Positions 16,403 through 24,289 of a stretch of 64,000 bases of DNA are shown here, in pieces (the first letter of the stretch is position 1; every line of letters begins with the position of its first letter). This DNA is from UBA2336 sp964419145 (GTDB lineage Bacteria > Bacteroidota > Bacteroidia > Cytophagales > Cyclobacteriaceae). A model generated the notes under the pieces. That model ran no database searches. It saw only the letters and a list, made by a program, of their open reading frames with translations, and was not told the origin of the DNA. The position numbers were made by a program, and so were the translations under genes. The stretch is taken from contig CAYQOM010000004.1 in NCBI GenBank assembly GCA_964419145.1, forward strand, positions 186,001 through 250,000, given 5' to 3'.

Positions 16403-17449
16403 ATGAAGCTTTCCGAATTCAAATTTGATCTCCCCAACAACCTAATCGCCTTACGACCAGCCGAAAACCGGGATGAAGCCCGTTTAATGGTGGTTCACAA
16501 AGATTCCGGAAAAATTGAGCACAAGGTTTTTAAAGATGTGGTTAATTATTTCGATGCGGGCGATGTGATGGTAGCCAACGATACCATGGTATTCCCTGCC
16601 CGTTTGTACGGTCGCAAGGAAAAAACGGGAGCCAAAATTGAAGTTTTCCTGCTTCGTGAACTGAATGCCGAAATGCACCTGTGGGATGTGCTGGTTGACC
16701 CGGCACGTAAAATCCGTGTAGGCAACAAGCTGTACTTTGGCAATGGTGACTTGGTCGCTGAAGTAATAGACAACACCACCTCACGTGGAAGAACCATCCG
16801 CTTTCTGTTTGATGGCGATGCCGAAGCTTTTGATAAGGTGATTGAAACCTTGGGCGAAACGCCACTTCCGAAATACATTAAACGCAAAGTGGAGGCGGAA
16901 GACAAGGATCGTTTTCAAACCATTTTTGCCAAAAATAAAGGTGCTGTTTCTGCGCCAACCGCAGGCATGCACTTCACCAAGCAATTGGTAAAACGCCTTC
17001 AGTTGAAAGGTGTGGACATGAGCTTCATTACCCTGCACATCGGGTTGGGTACCTTCCGCCAGGTAGATGTGGAAGACCTCACCAAGCACAAAATGGATTC
17101 TGAGAATTTCATTGTTGGTCCCGAGGTAGTGGATAAGGTGAACAAGGCGCTCGACAATAAAAATAAAGTGTGTGCTATCGGCACCACGTCCATGCGTGCG
17201 CTGGAGTCAGCTGTATCGGCAACCAACCGGTTAAAGGTAAAAGAAGGCTGGACAGACAAGTTCATCTTTCCACCTTACGAATTCAAAATCTGCAATGCCA
17301 TGATCACCAATTTCCACATGCCAGAATCAACGTTGTTGATGATGGCCGCTGCGTTTGGTGGTTTTGATCTGGTAATGGAAGCCTACAAAGTGGCGAAGAA
17401 AGAAAAGTACAAGTTCCTCACGTACGGTGATGCCATGTTGATTATCTGA
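16403..17449 (+). CDS. queA: S-adenosylmethionine:tRNA ribosyltransferase-isomerase
   Basis: The 348-residue enzyme transfers the ribosyl part of SAM to 7-aminomethyl-7-deazaguanine in tRNA, forming epoxyqueuosine. Signatures include FDLPNNLIALRPAENRDEARL at the N-terminus, APTAGMHFT, FITLHIGLGTFRQV, and IGTTSMRALES. Length and start are normal for the family. No other queuosine gene is adjacent. Confidence 0.97.
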   Translation: MKLSEFKFDLPNNLIALRPAENRDEARLMVVHKDSGKIEHKVFKDVVNYFDAGDVMVANDTMVFPARLYGRKEKTGAKIEVFLLRELNAEMHLWDVLVDPARKIRVGNKLYFGNGDLVAEVIDNTTSRGRTIRFLFDGDAEAFDKVIETLGETPLPKYIKRKVEAEDKDRFQTIFAKNKGAVSAPTAGMHFTKQLVKRLQLKGVDMSFITLHIGLGTFRQVDVEDLTKHKMDSENFIVGPEVVDKVNKALDNKNKVCAIGTTSMRALESAVSATNRLKVKEGWTDKFIFPPYEFKICNAMITNFHMPESTLLMMAAAFGGFDLVMEAYKVAKKEKYKFLTYGDAMLII

Positions 17450-17463
17450 TGGGTTGGTGCATG

Positions 17464-17715
17464 CTATTGCACTTCACGAATCAGGTACAGAAACAACGAG
17501 ATCGCTACGGGATAAATCATAAAATAGGTGAAGGAGGCATTCATGATGCCGAAGAACATGCTGAACGGGGCCAGCAGCAGCAGGATACCCGCAATCAGTA
17601 TGAGTGATTTCTTTCCAGATGGTATCGGTTCTTTGGTCACCTGAAACATGCGATACACCAGGTAAGTCACTACCACCACATTAAACACAATCAGCAACAA
17701 GCGTAGTATCACCAT
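17464..17715 (-). CDS. Small three-helix membrane protein
   Basis: The 83-residue protein has three hydrophobic segments (about residues 3-24, 36-58 and 61-79) and few charged residues. The gene fits between queA and ispD, opposite to both, and shares a 29-bp gap with ispD. I do not recognise the family. Confidence 0.65.
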   Translation of the reverse strand: MVILRLLLIVFNVVVVTYLVYRMFQVTKEPIPSGKKSLILIAGILLLLAPFSMFFGIMNASFTYFMIYPVAISLFLYLIREVQ

Positions 17716-17744
17716 AACTATTTTGGTATTTTCACGGTGAATAT

Positions 17745-18425
17745 ATGAACAATAATAAAGAATACGCCCTTATTGTTGCCGGAGGAAAAGGCACGCGCAT
17801 CAAAAGCAAAGTTCCCAAACAGTTCCTCGACCTGGATGGTGTACCCGTACTCATGCGTACCATCAATACCTTTTACTCCTATTCGCCCGCCATTACGGTA
17901 ATTGTGGTCTTGCCAGAAGATGATTTTCCGCTGTGGGAAGAATTATGTCTGCTTCACAAATACAACAAACCTCTACTGCTTACCAAAGGCGGTGACACCC
18001 GTTTTCAATCCGTTAAAAATGGCTTGGATAAAATTAAGGGTGATGGTTTGGTCGCTATCCATGATGGTGTGCGTCCGCTGGTGAGTGAGGACATTATTGG
18101 CGCATCCTTTCGCCTGGCGGCTGTACATGGTTCAGCGGTAGCGGCTGTACGCTTGAAAGAATCCATTCGCATGACCGATCAGGATAACACCAAGGCAATG
18201 GATCGTTCACGCTTTCGGTTGGTGCAAACGCCACAAACATTCACTGTTTCACTGATTAAAAATGCATATCAAACAAAAGAAGATGCCAGCCTTACCGATG
18301 ATGCCAGTGTGGCCGAGCGTGCCGGGCATGTGATCTCTTTATTTGAAGGAAGTTATGAAAACATCAAGATCACGACACCCGAAGATTTGATTGTGGCTGA
18401 AGCGCTGATAAGAGCCAAAAAATAA
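17745..18425 (+). CDS. ispD: 2-C-methyl-D-erythritol 4-phosphate cytidylyltransferase
   Basis: The 226-residue enzyme makes CDP-methylerythritol in the non-mevalonate isoprenoid pathway. It has the nucleotide-binding motif AGGKGTRIKSKVPKQFL, then GGDTRFQSVKNGL, VAIHDGVRPLVS, and the LVQTPQTF and LTDDASVAE motifs. Length is normal. The neighbours are unrelated to isoprenoid synthesis. Confidence 0.96.
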   Translation: MNNNKEYALIVAGGKGTRIKSKVPKQFLDLDGVPVLMRTINTFYSYSPAITVIVVLPEDDFPLWEELCLLHKYNKPLLLTKGGDTRFQSVKNGLDKIKGDGLVAIHDGVRPLVSEDIIGASFRLAAVHGSAVAAVRLKESIRMTDQDNTKAMDRSRFRLVQTPQTFTVSLIKNAYQTKEDASLTDDASVAERAGHVISLFEGSYENIKITTPEDLIVAEALIRAKK

Positions 18426-18444
18426 AGCCGGCATACACCGGCTT
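18425..18444 (-). terminator. Terminator between ispD and the DUF2795 gene
   Basis: A perfect 7-bp stem (AAGCCGG / CCGGCTT) closes a 6-base loop. On the minus strand it is followed by TATTTTTT, which lies inside the last codons of ispD. It therefore serves the DUF2795 gene and may act weakly on ispD. Confidence 0.7.
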
Positions 18445-18485
18445 CACTCTCCTGTTTAAACTATAGAAAATAATTTCTTACCTAA

Positions 18486-18707
18486 TCAATACTCATCTTC
18501 GTTGAAGAAGAAGTCTTCCTTGGTCGGGTAATCCGGCCAGATTTCTTCAATGCTTTCATACGGCTGACCGTCATCCTCCAATTCCTGAAGATTCTCCACC
18601 ACTTCCAGCGGTGCTCCCGAACGGATGGAGTAGTCAATCAATTCATCCTTCGTAGCCGGCCAGGGTGCATCTTCCAGGTATGAGGCAAGTTCAAGTGTCC
18701 AATACAT
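18486..18707 (-). CDS. DUF2795 small acidic protein
   Basis: The 73-residue protein starts MYWTLELASYLEDAPWPATK and ends in a very acidic tail (PTKEDFFFNEDEY), a highly conserved small protein of Bacteroidota. I chose the ATG at 18707 over 18737 because it gives the family N-terminus and is preceded by AGGAGG nine bases upstream, a strong Shine-Dalgarno that is rare in this genome type. Function is unknown. Confidence 0.9.
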   Translation of the reverse strand: MYWTLELASYLEDAPWPATKDELIDYSIRSGAPLEVVENLQELEDDGQPYESIEEIWPDYPTKEDFFFNEDEY

Positions 18708-18737
18708 AACAGCGGTCCTCCTTTTAAATTTTCGCAA

Positions 18738-18938
18738 AAATAGAATTAATTACTCCATAGTCAATAGCCCGTTTTGGCCAAAAAACCACTTGCCACTCCA
18801 TGGTAAATTTGGTCAGAAAGTAACCCCAGAACCATTCCGCTACAATCATGGACTATCGGGTAAAAAAAGCCATATTTGCGCCTTGTCTGCGGCAGGCAGG
18901 CCTTATATGCCTGAACGGCAACATCCAATAAATGATTT
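18738..18938. other. Intergenic region before ettA
   Basis: It contains the perfect palindrome TTTTGGCCAAAA (18772-18783), degraded pieces of 7-base-period sequence (18752-18772 and 18841-18862), a near -7 element CATATTTG (18871-18878), and a palindrome-like insert at 18881-18900 that would lie in the ettA leader. Confidence 0.5.
18881..18900. repeat. Short GC palindrome in the ettA leader
   Basis: CCTTGTCTGC is followed by GGCAGGCAGG, a close relative of the perfect palindrome at 31010-31028. It lies just after the presumed -7 element, 39 bases before the ettA start, so it would form a hairpin in the mRNA leader. Confidence 0.55.
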
Positions 18939-20621
18939 ATGGCTGACGAAAAAATAATTTTCTCGATGACGGGTGTGAGTAAAATTTACCCGCCCAACAA
19001 ACAAGTATTAAAAAACATCTACCTCTCCTTCTTTTATGGGGCCAAGATTGGCGTTTTGGGTTTGAATGGATCGGGTAAATCTTCCCTCCTGCGCATCATT
19101 GCAGGTATTGATAAAGAGTTCCAGGGCGAAGTTGTTTCAGATTTGGGATACTCCGTTGGCCTGCTGGAGCAGGAGCCCCAATTGGATAAAACCAAAACGG
19201 TAAAAGAAGTAGTGGAAGAAGGCGTGCATGAAACGGTTGCCTTATTAAAGGAGTTTGAAGCGATCAATGAAAAGTTTGCCGATCCGGCCATTATGGAAGA
19301 TGCGGATGCGATGGATAAACTCATTACCCGTCAGGGTGAAGTGCAGGAGAAACTGGATGCGATTGGCGCATGGGAACTGGACCACAAACTGGAACGCGCC
19401 ATGGATGCGCTGCGCTGCCCGCCACCCGAAGCAAAAATTGAACACTTGTCGGGTGGAGAAAAAAGACGTGTGGCGCTTTGCCGCCTGTTGTTGAAAGAAC
19501 CCGATGTATTGTTATTGGATGAACCGACCAACCACCTCGATGCCGAATCGGTGTTGTGGCTCGAAGAACATTTGCGTCAATATAAAGGCACCATCATTGC
19601 CGTAACACACGATCGTTACTTTTTAGATAACGTGGCCGGATGGATTCTGGAACTGGATCGCGGAGAAGGTATTCCGTGGAAAGGAAATTATTCTTCATGG
19701 TTGGATCAGAAGCAAAAGCGTTTGGCACAGGAAGAAAAATCTGAATCCAAGCGTCAGAAAACATTGGAGCGTGAATTGGAATGGGTGCGCATGAATCCGA
19801 AAGGAAGACAAGCGAAAGCCAAAGCGCGTTTAAGTGCCTACGAAAAACTGCTCACACAAGAAACGAAAGAACGTGAAGAAAAGCTGGAGCTTTACATTCC
19901 GCCCGGACCACGTTTAGGAAATAAGGTTATTGAAGCCAATGGCGTGGCCAAAGCGTATGGCGATAAGTTGTTGTATGAAAATTTAACGTTCTCATTACCA
20001 CCAGCAGGTATTGTGGGAATCATCGGACCAAACGGTGCGGGTAAAACCACCTTGTTCAAAATGATTGTCGGCAAAGAAAAACCCGATGCCGGAACGTTTG
20101 AAGTCGGTGAAACCGTACAGATTGCGTACGTGGATCAGGAACACGATGACCTGAAACCGGAAGACACCGTATGGCAGGCCATCACCGGTGGCAACGACCT
20201 GATTATGTTGGGCGGAAAAGAAATGAACTCGCGCGCCTATGTGGGCAAGTTCAATTTCAACGGAACGGATCAGCAGAAAAAAATCAAGGAGCTTTCCGGT
20301 GGTATGCGTAACCGCGTGCATTTGGCCATCGCGTTGAAACAAGGTGGTAACCTGTTGTTGCTTGATGAACCGACCAACGATTTGGATGTAAATACGCTTC
20401 GCGCACTGGAAGAAGCATTGGAAAATTTTGCGGGTTGTGCCGTAATCATTTCCCACGACCGCTGGTTCCTTGATCGCGTGTGTACACACATCCTGGCTTT
20501 TGAAGGCGATTCACAGGTGTACTGGTTTGAAGGAAGTTTCAGCGAGTACGAGGAGAACAAGAAGAAACGCCTGGGCGATGATCAGCCTCACCGGATACGG
20601 TATAAAAGACTGGTAAAATAG
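18939..20621 (+). CDS. ettA: Energy-dependent translational throttle protein EttA
   Basis: The 560-residue ABC-F protein has two ATPase domains. The first has Walker A GLNGSGKSS and signature LSGGEKRR with LLLDEPTNHLD; the second has GPNGAGKTT, LSGGMRNR and LLLDEPTNDLD. They are joined by a charged linker (about residues 255-310). No membrane domain exists. EttA binds the ribosomal E site and gates elongation by energy state. The length and start match the EttA group rather than the longer Uup or antibiotic-resistance ABC-F types. Confidence 0.93.
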   Translation: MADEKIIFSMTGVSKIYPPNKQVLKNIYLSFFYGAKIGVLGLNGSGKSSLLRIIAGIDKEFQGEVVSDLGYSVGLLEQEPQLDKTKTVKEVVEEGVHETVALLKEFEAINEKFADPAIMEDADAMDKLITRQGEVQEKLDAIGAWELDHKLERAMDALRCPPPEAKIEHLSGGEKRRVALCRLLLKEPDVLLLDEPTNHLDAESVLWLEEHLRQYKGTIIAVTHDRYFLDNVAGWILELDRGEGIPWKGNYSSWLDQKQKRLAQEEKSESKRQKTLERELEWVRMNPKGRQAKAKARLSAYEKLLTQETKEREEKLELYIPPGPRLGNKVIEANGVAKAYGDKLLYENLTFSLPPAGIVGIIGPNGAGKTTLFKMIVGKEKPDAGTFEVGETVQIAYVDQEHDDLKPEDTVWQAITGGNDLIMLGGKEMNSRAYVGKFNFNGTDQQKKIKELSGGMRNRVHLAIALKQGGNLLLLDEPTNDLDVNTLRALEEALENFAGCAVIISHDRWFLDRVCTHILAFEGDSQVYWFEGSFSEYEENKKKRLGDDQPHRIRYKRLVK

Positions 20622-20691
20622 ACTTCAGTATTAAGACATAAGACATGAGATCTTTCTTAAATCTATGTCTTGTGTCTTAAGTCTGATGACC
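20622..20691. repeat. 7-base-period inverted repeat, locus D
   Basis: The left arm repeats AAGACAT with GAC at 20621, 20635 and 20642 in one 7-base phase. The right arm repeats TGTCTTG/TGTCTTA with GTC at 20667, 20674 and 20681. The arms pair for about 20 bases with one unpaired base, around a loop at 20653-20659. It lies between ettA and the DUF486 gene, both on the plus strand, and probably terminates ettA. Confidence 0.8.
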
Positions 20692-20704
20692 TTTCTATTC
20701 AAAC

Positions 20705-21073
20705 ATGAAAGCGCTCTACACAATCATTCTTCTCGTACTTTCGAATGCATTCATGACGTTTGCGTGGTATGGGCATTTGAAATTCAAAGAAATGAAGTGG
20801 AGCGCAAGTCTTCCGCTTATCTCCATCATTCTCATTAGCTGGGGTATTGCGTTATTTGAATATACGCTTCAGGTGCCCGCCAACCGCATAGGCTTTAAAG
20901 GCTATGGCGGTCCTTTTTCATTGGTACAGCTAAAAGTAATTCAGGAAGTAATCACACTGGTGGTATTCGTAGCGTTCTCCCTCGTCTTTTTCAAAAACGA
21001 AACCTTTCGCACCAATCACCTGATTGCGTTCGTGTTTCTGGTATTAGCGGTGTATTTCGTTTTCAAGAAATAA
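20705..21073 (+). CDS. DUF486 (DMT-family) membrane protein
   Basis: The 122-residue protein has four membrane helices (about residues 4-20, 36-52, 78-98 and 104-120). The segment WGIALFEYTLQVPANRIGF is the signature of DUF486, a small relative of drug/metabolite transporters. It probably works as an oligomer in the inner membrane. The substrate is unknown. Confidence 0.88.
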   Translation: MKALYTIILLVLSNAFMTFAWYGHLKFKEMKWSASLPLISIILISWGIALFEYTLQVPANRIGFKGYGGPFSLVQLKVIQEVITLVVFVAFSLVFFKNETFRTNHLIAFVFLVLAVYFVFKK

Positions 21074-21148
21074 CTACAACCCTATAATTAAAAGCAAACC
21101 GAGGTTACCTCCTACAAAAGCAGGCTCATTTTCAGACTATCTGATTCC

Positions 21149-21183
21149 AAAAAAAAGAGATCGCAGAAATGATCCGCGACCTC
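21149..21183 (-). terminator. Terminator after the CocE-like gene
   Basis: On the minus strand GAGGTCGC pairs with GCGATCTC (one wobble) and is followed by eight T residues. It lies 22 bases past the hydrolase stop. Confidence 0.8.
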
Positions 21184-21204
21184 ATACAATTTTTGGGATT
21201 GAAC

Positions 21205-23109
21205 TTACTTCTTAAAATCCAACTTGGTATTCAGTTTATTATTTCCACCAATCTCAATGGATGATGATCCGTATACCCGAATGGTAGACTTAATAAAATC
21301 TTCTTCATTGGCTTTATAAATGTTATCCACATACTTCTGCGGATTCCTGTCAATATACGGAAACCACGTGCTATGGATCTGAATCATAATACGGTGGCCC
21401 TTCTTAAACGTGTGTAAAATATCCTGAAGTGGAAATTCCACATCGGTAATTTCGTTTGGCTTAAAGGGTTCAGGCTTCGCAAAACTGTTTCTGAACCTTC
21501 CCCTGAATACTTCCGACCGAACCAATTGTTGATAGCCACCCATTACGATGTTCTTGGCATTGTGCTCGTAATTCGGATGATCTTGTGGATACACATCAAT
21601 TAACTTCACAACAAAATCAGCATCGGTACCGGTCATGGAAACTTTCAGTTTCGCTAAAATTTCTCCCGACAACACGATGTCCTCTGTTAAAGGATCTGTT
21701 TCAAACGTCAGTACATCCGGTCTGCGGGAAGCATGACGCTGATCATCACTCATAAAACTCCTTGGTGTAAAGGTTAACGCCTCCGTTTGCGATGTATAGG
21801 GTACCGGTTTGGCCGGGTCGCTCACATATTCAAAAACAGCTTCCTGCGGCACGGGTTGATTCACGTACAGCTTTCCATTTTCAGCAAATCGTAGACTTAA
21901 CGGTGCTGCATCGCGCGGAGGCCATGTATCAAATTTTCTCCATTGCTTGCTACCGGTATCAAACATATAGGCTTCCGGTAAGTTGGGTTGTCCTTCGCCC
22001 TTCAAATGGTAAGCAAAGAACGTACGTTCAATTTCACGTTGATAAAACGTAGAAATGCTATCACCAAAATAAATGTGGTTGTGGGTTGACTTACCCTTTT
22101 CATTGGCCCAATCACCATGCCCCCACGGACCCATCACAATGGTATTGTATGCCTGCGGGCTTGATGCCTCTACCGACTTATAAATATTCAATGGACCGTA
22201 CAGATCTTCTGCATCAAACCATCCCCCTACTGTCATCACCGCATGCTTAACATCTTTCAAATGTGGAAGAATGCTGCGCTTCTGCCAGAACTCATCGTAG
22301 TTCGGGTGATCAACAATTTGTTGCCAAAAGAAATTATCGTGATGGTATTGTTCTGTGATGTTTTTTAGCGGGCCAAGCTTCAGGTGAAAATCATATCCAT
22401 CTTTAACCTGTTTACCGTAAAACCGCATGATCTCATCCATGAACCAGTCATCTTTGGTTTGTCCTTCTTTTTGATAACCGAATACGGCAAAAGCAGCAGT
22501 ATAGCTTTGTAAATAGGCGCCCATGTGGTGGAAATCGTCAAAGAAGAAATCTGAAATGGGTGCTTGGGGTGAAGAGGCTTTCAATGCAGGATGGGCATCG
22601 GGCAAAGCAGCAGCCGTATAAAAACCGGGGTATGAGATGCCGAACATGCCCACACGACCATTGTTGTTTTTAATATTCTTAATCATCCAGTCGATGGAAT
22701 CCCAGGTGTCAGAACTCTCATCAATGGCCGTTTTATTTTTACGATCGTTCCCGGGAATGTTTGGGCGCATGTTATCAAAGGTTCCTTCACTCATGTATCG
22801 ACCGCGCACATCCTGAAACGCCAGAATATATTTATCCTTCACCAGATAGTTTGAAGGATGACCGTAGGTTTTGAAATCGCCATAGGTTGAGGCGTTATAG
22901 CAGGTACGGTTTAACAAAATTGGATACTTTTTCGATTGATCTTTCGGTACATACACAATCGTAAAAAGTTTTACACCATCGCGCATCGGTATCTGATATT
23001 CAAATTTTTCATAATGGGTGCGCATGTAGACAGAATCTTCCTTGAAATTCTGTGCGTACGTGAATGAAACACATACAACTAAAAGAAGGGTAATGAGTTT
23101 AGTTTTCAT
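21205..23109 (-). CDS. CocE/NonD-family serine hydrolase (X-Pro dipeptidase type)
   Basis: The 634-residue secreted protein begins with a signal peptide (MKTKLITLLLVVCVSFTYAQ). The N-terminal alpha/beta-hydrolase domain carries the nucleophile elbow GISYPGF and QDVRGRYMSEGTF. The C-terminal half is the jelly-roll PepX_C domain (LTEDIVLSGEILAKLKVSMTGTDADFVVKLIDVYP). It should cleave acyl esters, amides or Xaa-Pro peptides outside the cytoplasm. I chose the ATG at 23109 for the signal peptide; the longer frame from 23202 is not supported. Confidence 0.92.
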   Translation of the reverse strand: MKTKLITLLLVVCVSFTYAQNFKEDSVYMRTHYEKFEYQIPMRDGVKLFTIVYVPKDQSKKYPILLNRTCYNASTYGDFKTYGHPSNYLVKDKYILAFQDVRGRYMSEGTFDNMRPNIPGNDRKNKTAIDESSDTWDSIDWMIKNIKNNNGRVGMFGISYPGFYTAAALPDAHPALKASSPQAPISDFFFDDFHHMGAYLQSYTAAFAVFGYQKEGQTKDDWFMDEIMRFYGKQVKDGYDFHLKLGPLKNITEQYHHDNFFWQQIVDHPNYDEFWQKRSILPHLKDVKHAVMTVGGWFDAEDLYGPLNIYKSVEASSPQAYNTIVMGPWGHGDWANEKGKSTHNHIYFGDSISTFYQREIERTFFAYHLKGEGQPNLPEAYMFDTGSKQWRKFDTWPPRDAAPLSLRFAENGKLYVNQPVPQEAVFEYVSDPAKPVPYTSQTEALTFTPRSFMSDDQRHASRRPDVLTFETDPLTEDIVLSGEILAKLKVSMTGTDADFVVKLIDVYPQDHPNYEHNAKNIVMGGYQQLVRSEVFRGRFRNSFAKPEPFKPNEITDVEFPLQDILHTFKKGHRIMIQIHSTWFPYIDRNPQKYVDNIYKANEEDFIKSTIRVYGSSSIEIGGNNKLNTKLDFKK

Positions 23110-23284
23110 AATAAATAGAAAATATTTCGGAATGTACGGGTTTAAGGGTTCATTTTCAATGTTGATTAATAGAATAAGACTTCCGTTAATCTGAGCGGAC
23201 AACCGTTAATCCGGATTTTTTAAAATTCAGGTTCATTTTACCCAAACCTGTGCGTTATACAGGTGCAACCAAAAAAACTTTCTT

Positions 23285-24034
23285 ATGATGAAGAACCTGA
23301 AATTATTTGTATTGACCGTTGGTATGACAGCTCTTATGATAAGTTGTGATACCAAAGAAAAACAACAGTTACTTTCTAAAGTTGATTCCCTGCAGGTGGA
23401 ATTGCAAACCAGTCAACAGATGGCTACTACCTTGCAGGAAGTAGGTACCTTGCTGGATTCCATTGATGCTACACGGCAGGTATTGCGCACCAATGTAATC
23501 GAAGGCACTTCGTATGCCGACTATGAAGATCGGTTGAGCGAACTCAATGCCTACATTCGCGAAAGTCAGGATAAGTTGACTGAACTTGAAAAGTCGATGA
23601 AAAAGAGTGCTGTGAATTATTCAGCTACCATTAAGCGACTGAAGAAAGACCTGGCCCTTCGTAACGAACAACTGGCTGCCCTGGAATTAGAGGTAACCAA
23701 ATTCAAAAATGAAAATCAGTTACTGACTTCCTCGTTGAATGAAAAAACATTGGCCATGGCTGAACAGCAACAACTCATCCAATTAAAAGAAGAAAACATT
23801 GCCGAACTGGAAGCCAAGGTTTCGGAAATAAACATCGCTTCAAAGACCAGCAAAGCCGAATTGTACTACGCACAAGCGGCTGCCTTAGAAACGGCCGCTG
23901 ACAGAACCAAGTTTGCGCCAAAGAAAAAGAAAGAAACACAACGCGAGGCCTTGGAACTTTATAAGATGTCTCTTTCGTTAGGACATGTACAGGCCCAGGA
24001 AAAAATAGCACAACTTGAAAAAGAGCTTGGGTAG
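23285..24034 (+). CDS. Coiled-coil lipoprotein
   Basis: The 249-residue protein has a lipoprotein signal (MTALMISC, lipidation at the Cys near residue 21) followed by almost continuous heptad coiled coil, for example KLTELEKSMKKSAVNYSATI and LEAKVSEINIASK. The last 50 residues look like a TPR/Sel1-like helical hairpin (EALELYKMSLSLGHVQAQEKI). It probably acts as a periplasmic scaffold. Family not recognised. Confidence 0.75.
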   Translation: MMKNLKLFVLTVGMTALMISCDTKEKQQLLSKVDSLQVELQTSQQMATTLQEVGTLLDSIDATRQVLRTNVIEGTSYADYEDRLSELNAYIRESQDKLTELEKSMKKSAVNYSATIKRLKKDLALRNEQLAALELEVTKFKNENQLLTSSLNEKTLAMAEQQQLIQLKEENIAELEAKVSEINIASKTSKAELYYAQAAALETAADRTKFAPKKKKETQREALELYKMSLSLGHVQAQEKIAQLEKELG

Positions 24035-24071
24035 CAGACCGTTTTGATGAGGGTTAGGTGTTTGTTATCCG

Positions 24072-24103
24072 AAGGCGTCCCGTATCTCGGGGCGCCTTTT
24101 CTT
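24072..24103 (+). terminator. Terminator after the coiled-coil lipoprotein gene
   Basis: AAGGCGTCCCG pairs with CGGGGCGCCTT around a 5-base loop and is followed by TTCTTTTTC on the plus strand. Confidence 0.85.
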
Positions 24104-24289
24104 TTTCAATTTCATTTTTCTGTTTTCTTGCCATACGGACAATGCCTGCATCCACTTTGGCAACAGTACCCTCTCTTCAGATGAAAGGATGCCGTAAAAA
24201 CTATTTTTCGTTCTCCAGGTAATAATCAGGCTCAGCCGCTGGGCTGGCAGATGAAGATTCCGCTCTGCTTTTCCTTACATTATCCATAC

